From: Candidatus Kaiserbacteria bacterium
GTDB taxonomy: Bacteria; Patescibacteriota; Minisyncoccia; Phycocordibacterales; UBA2100
Direction of reading: 5' to 3'
Assembly (NCBI GenBank): GCA_026996985.1
Contig: JALWJR010000034.1
Span: 1-5,058 of the forward strand
DNA length: 5,058 nucleotides
The first letter of the stretch is position 1. Each line of letters opens with the position of its first letter. The notes below the pieces were generated by a model. That model made no database searches, was not told where the DNA came from, and was given only the letters and a program-made list of their open reading frames with translations. The position numbers and the translations under genes were made by a program. Below are positions 4,950 to 5,058 of this stretch, in pieces.

Positions 4950-5058
4950 ATGAAAAAAGTTTTACCAAAAATAATTAAAGAGGCGGGCTTTGACTTTAGC
5001 TGGTCTGAAAAGAAAGTGTGGGCTTTGAGCATTCCTGTGGAGAAAATTGATATTAAAG
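4950..5058 (+). CDS. N-terminal fragment of an uncharacterised protein, cut by window edge
   Basis: ATG at 4950 opens a frame that stays open for 36 codons to the end of the window. It begins MKKVLPKIIKEAGFDFSWSE, followed by a W-containing, strand-like stretch, KKVWALSIPVEKIDI. From memory this opening resembles a small hypothetical protein common in Patescibacteria genomes, whose later part looks ParB/sulfiredoxin-like. That part is outside the window, so no function is claimed. No ribosome binding site precedes the ATG. GATAAT at 4939-4944 is -10-like and would place transcription start almost on the ATG. It follows the hydrolase by 31 bases on the same strand. Confidence 0.65.
   Translation, partial: MKKVLPKIIKEAGFDFSWSEKKVWALSIPVEKIDIK

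Noticed and set aside
4690..4968. Minus-strand 92-codon frame
   Set aside because: Antisense to the hydrolase catalytic region and rich in C, S and F, as expected for a shadow of an AT-rich gene.

Overview
The window most resembles a Patescibacteria/CPR (Parcubacteria-like) chromosome fragment. The evidence is indirect: a low-GC background, short genes with little recognisable Shine-Dalgarno sequence, extended -10 promoters of the TGnTAnnnT type, a secreted protein whose mature N-terminus follows a pattern I associate with that group, and a last partial gene whose first residues also look like a protein common there. There is no rRNA or other taxonomic marker, so this placement is inference.

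Layout. The left half (1-2370) is read from the minus strand. In transcription order it holds a secreted cysteine-rich protein of unknown function (2364-1585), a small single-domain cupin (1431-1036), and a protein resembling the archaeo-eukaryotic release factor eRF1 (972 to beyond position 1, C-terminus missing). The right half (2477-5058) is read from the plus strand: glyA encoding serine hydroxymethyltransferase (2477-3745), a short stretch that may hold a decayed reading frame (3738-3872), a two-helix membrane protein (3876-4181), an alpha/beta hydrolase (4277-4918), and the first 36 codons of another gene (from 4950). No tRNA, rRNA, CRISPR array, insertion sequence or convincing intrinsic terminator was seen.

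The divergent region 2371-2476 carries a plus-strand promoter for glyA and a candidate minus-strand promoter for the secreted protein. A perfect 6+1+6 palindrome lies inside the 17-base spacer of the latter, where a repressor would be expected to bind. The cupin and the eRF1-like gene are 63 bases apart and probably share a transcript from an extended -10 promoter near 1519-1527.

The genes do not form one obvious pathway. glyA is housekeeping one-carbon metabolism (serine to glycine with methylene-tetrahydrofolate). The points most worth following up are the eRF1-like protein without a visible GGQ motif, the secreted protein with a duplicated cysteine module under a possible operator, and the likely leaderless transcript of the small membrane protein.
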